Assembly: GCA_964616985.1 (NCBI GenBank) | Contig: CAZTVF010000194.1 | Coordinates: 1 to 5,857, forward strand | DNA length: 5,857 bases | Direction: 5' to 3' | Source of the DNA: CAZTVF01 sp964616985 | Lineage (GTDB): Bacteria; Planctomycetota; Phycisphaerae; SM23-33 | Part shown: positions 5,830 through 5,857 of the stretch, piece after piece | Layout of the letters: each line of letters opens with the position of its first letter | Position numbering within the stretch: position 1 is the stretch's first letter | The notes under the pieces: generated by a model | Seen by the model: only the letters and a program-made list of their open reading frames with translations | What the model was told of the DNA's origin: nothing | Database searches by the model: none | Made by a program: the position numbers and the translations under genes

Positions 5830-5857
5830 AGATGCATAAATAACAAGTGACATTGGA

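Noticed and set aside
621..5843. Very long plus-strand open frames opposite the three operon genes (621-2345, 2342-4336, 4299-5843)
   Set aside because: They are antisense shadows of GC-rich genes. Their translations are rich in repeated Val/Ala/Arg/Gly/His with no motif, while the minus-strand frames hold clear family motifs.
1..5857. tRNA, rRNA or known riboswitch
   Set aside because: No cloverleaf, rRNA core sequence or recognisable riboswitch motif was found on reading both strands; non-coding stretches are explained by repeats and the leader.

Overview
The window is GC-rich and fully bacterial in style. Three genes lie head to tail on the minus strand, and they are read from the right end of the window to the left. 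A fragment of another gene enters from the left edge on the plus strand. The likely source is an environmental, probably anaerobic bacterium. Planctomycetota (Phycisphaerae-like) is my best guess, from the base composition, the poor Shine-Dalgarno use before two genes, and short heptamer arrays and palindromes between genes. That placement rests on general impression and is weak.

Layout, left to right: (1) bases 2-283, plus strand: the C-terminal end of a cobalamin (B12)-binding domain, cut by the window edge. (2) 284-608: a 325-base non-coding stretch between converging genes. It holds a composite inverted repeat (320-527) built from two copies of a REP-like unit, and a separate strong hairpin (549-576). 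(3) 609-2303, minus: a radical SAM enzyme with a C-terminal SPASM domain of the AhbD/NirJ kind. (4) 2304-2458: a spacer with a perfect 11-bp palindrome, an 8-bp direct repeat and four tandem heptamers. (5) 2459-4270, minus: a second radical SAM enzyme, of the COG1964 / MJ0619 family that includes the archaeal tetraether lipid synthase Tes. It carries what looks like a duplicated N-terminal cysteine module. (6) 4326-5618, minus: a stand-alone COG3581-type protein, related to the C-terminal part of large 2-hydroxyacyl-CoA dehydratase activases, with four cysteines in conserved-looking motifs. (7) 5619-5857: leader region with a good ribosome binding site, a sigma-70-like extended -10 promoter, a stem-loop at the predicted 5' end of the mRNA, and a second heptamer array.

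The promoter sits just upstream of the COG3581 gene, so the three minus-strand genes probably form one operon in the order COG3581 -> Tes-like radical SAM -> SPASM radical SAM. All three products should bind iron-sulfur clusters. A reasonable but unproven reading is a small redox pathway. In it, the two radical SAM enzymes act in sequence on one substrate, possibly a lipid chain given the Tes relationship. The COG3581 protein would supply low-potential electrons or carry out a dehydration or reduction step. The sequence alone does not identify the substrate.
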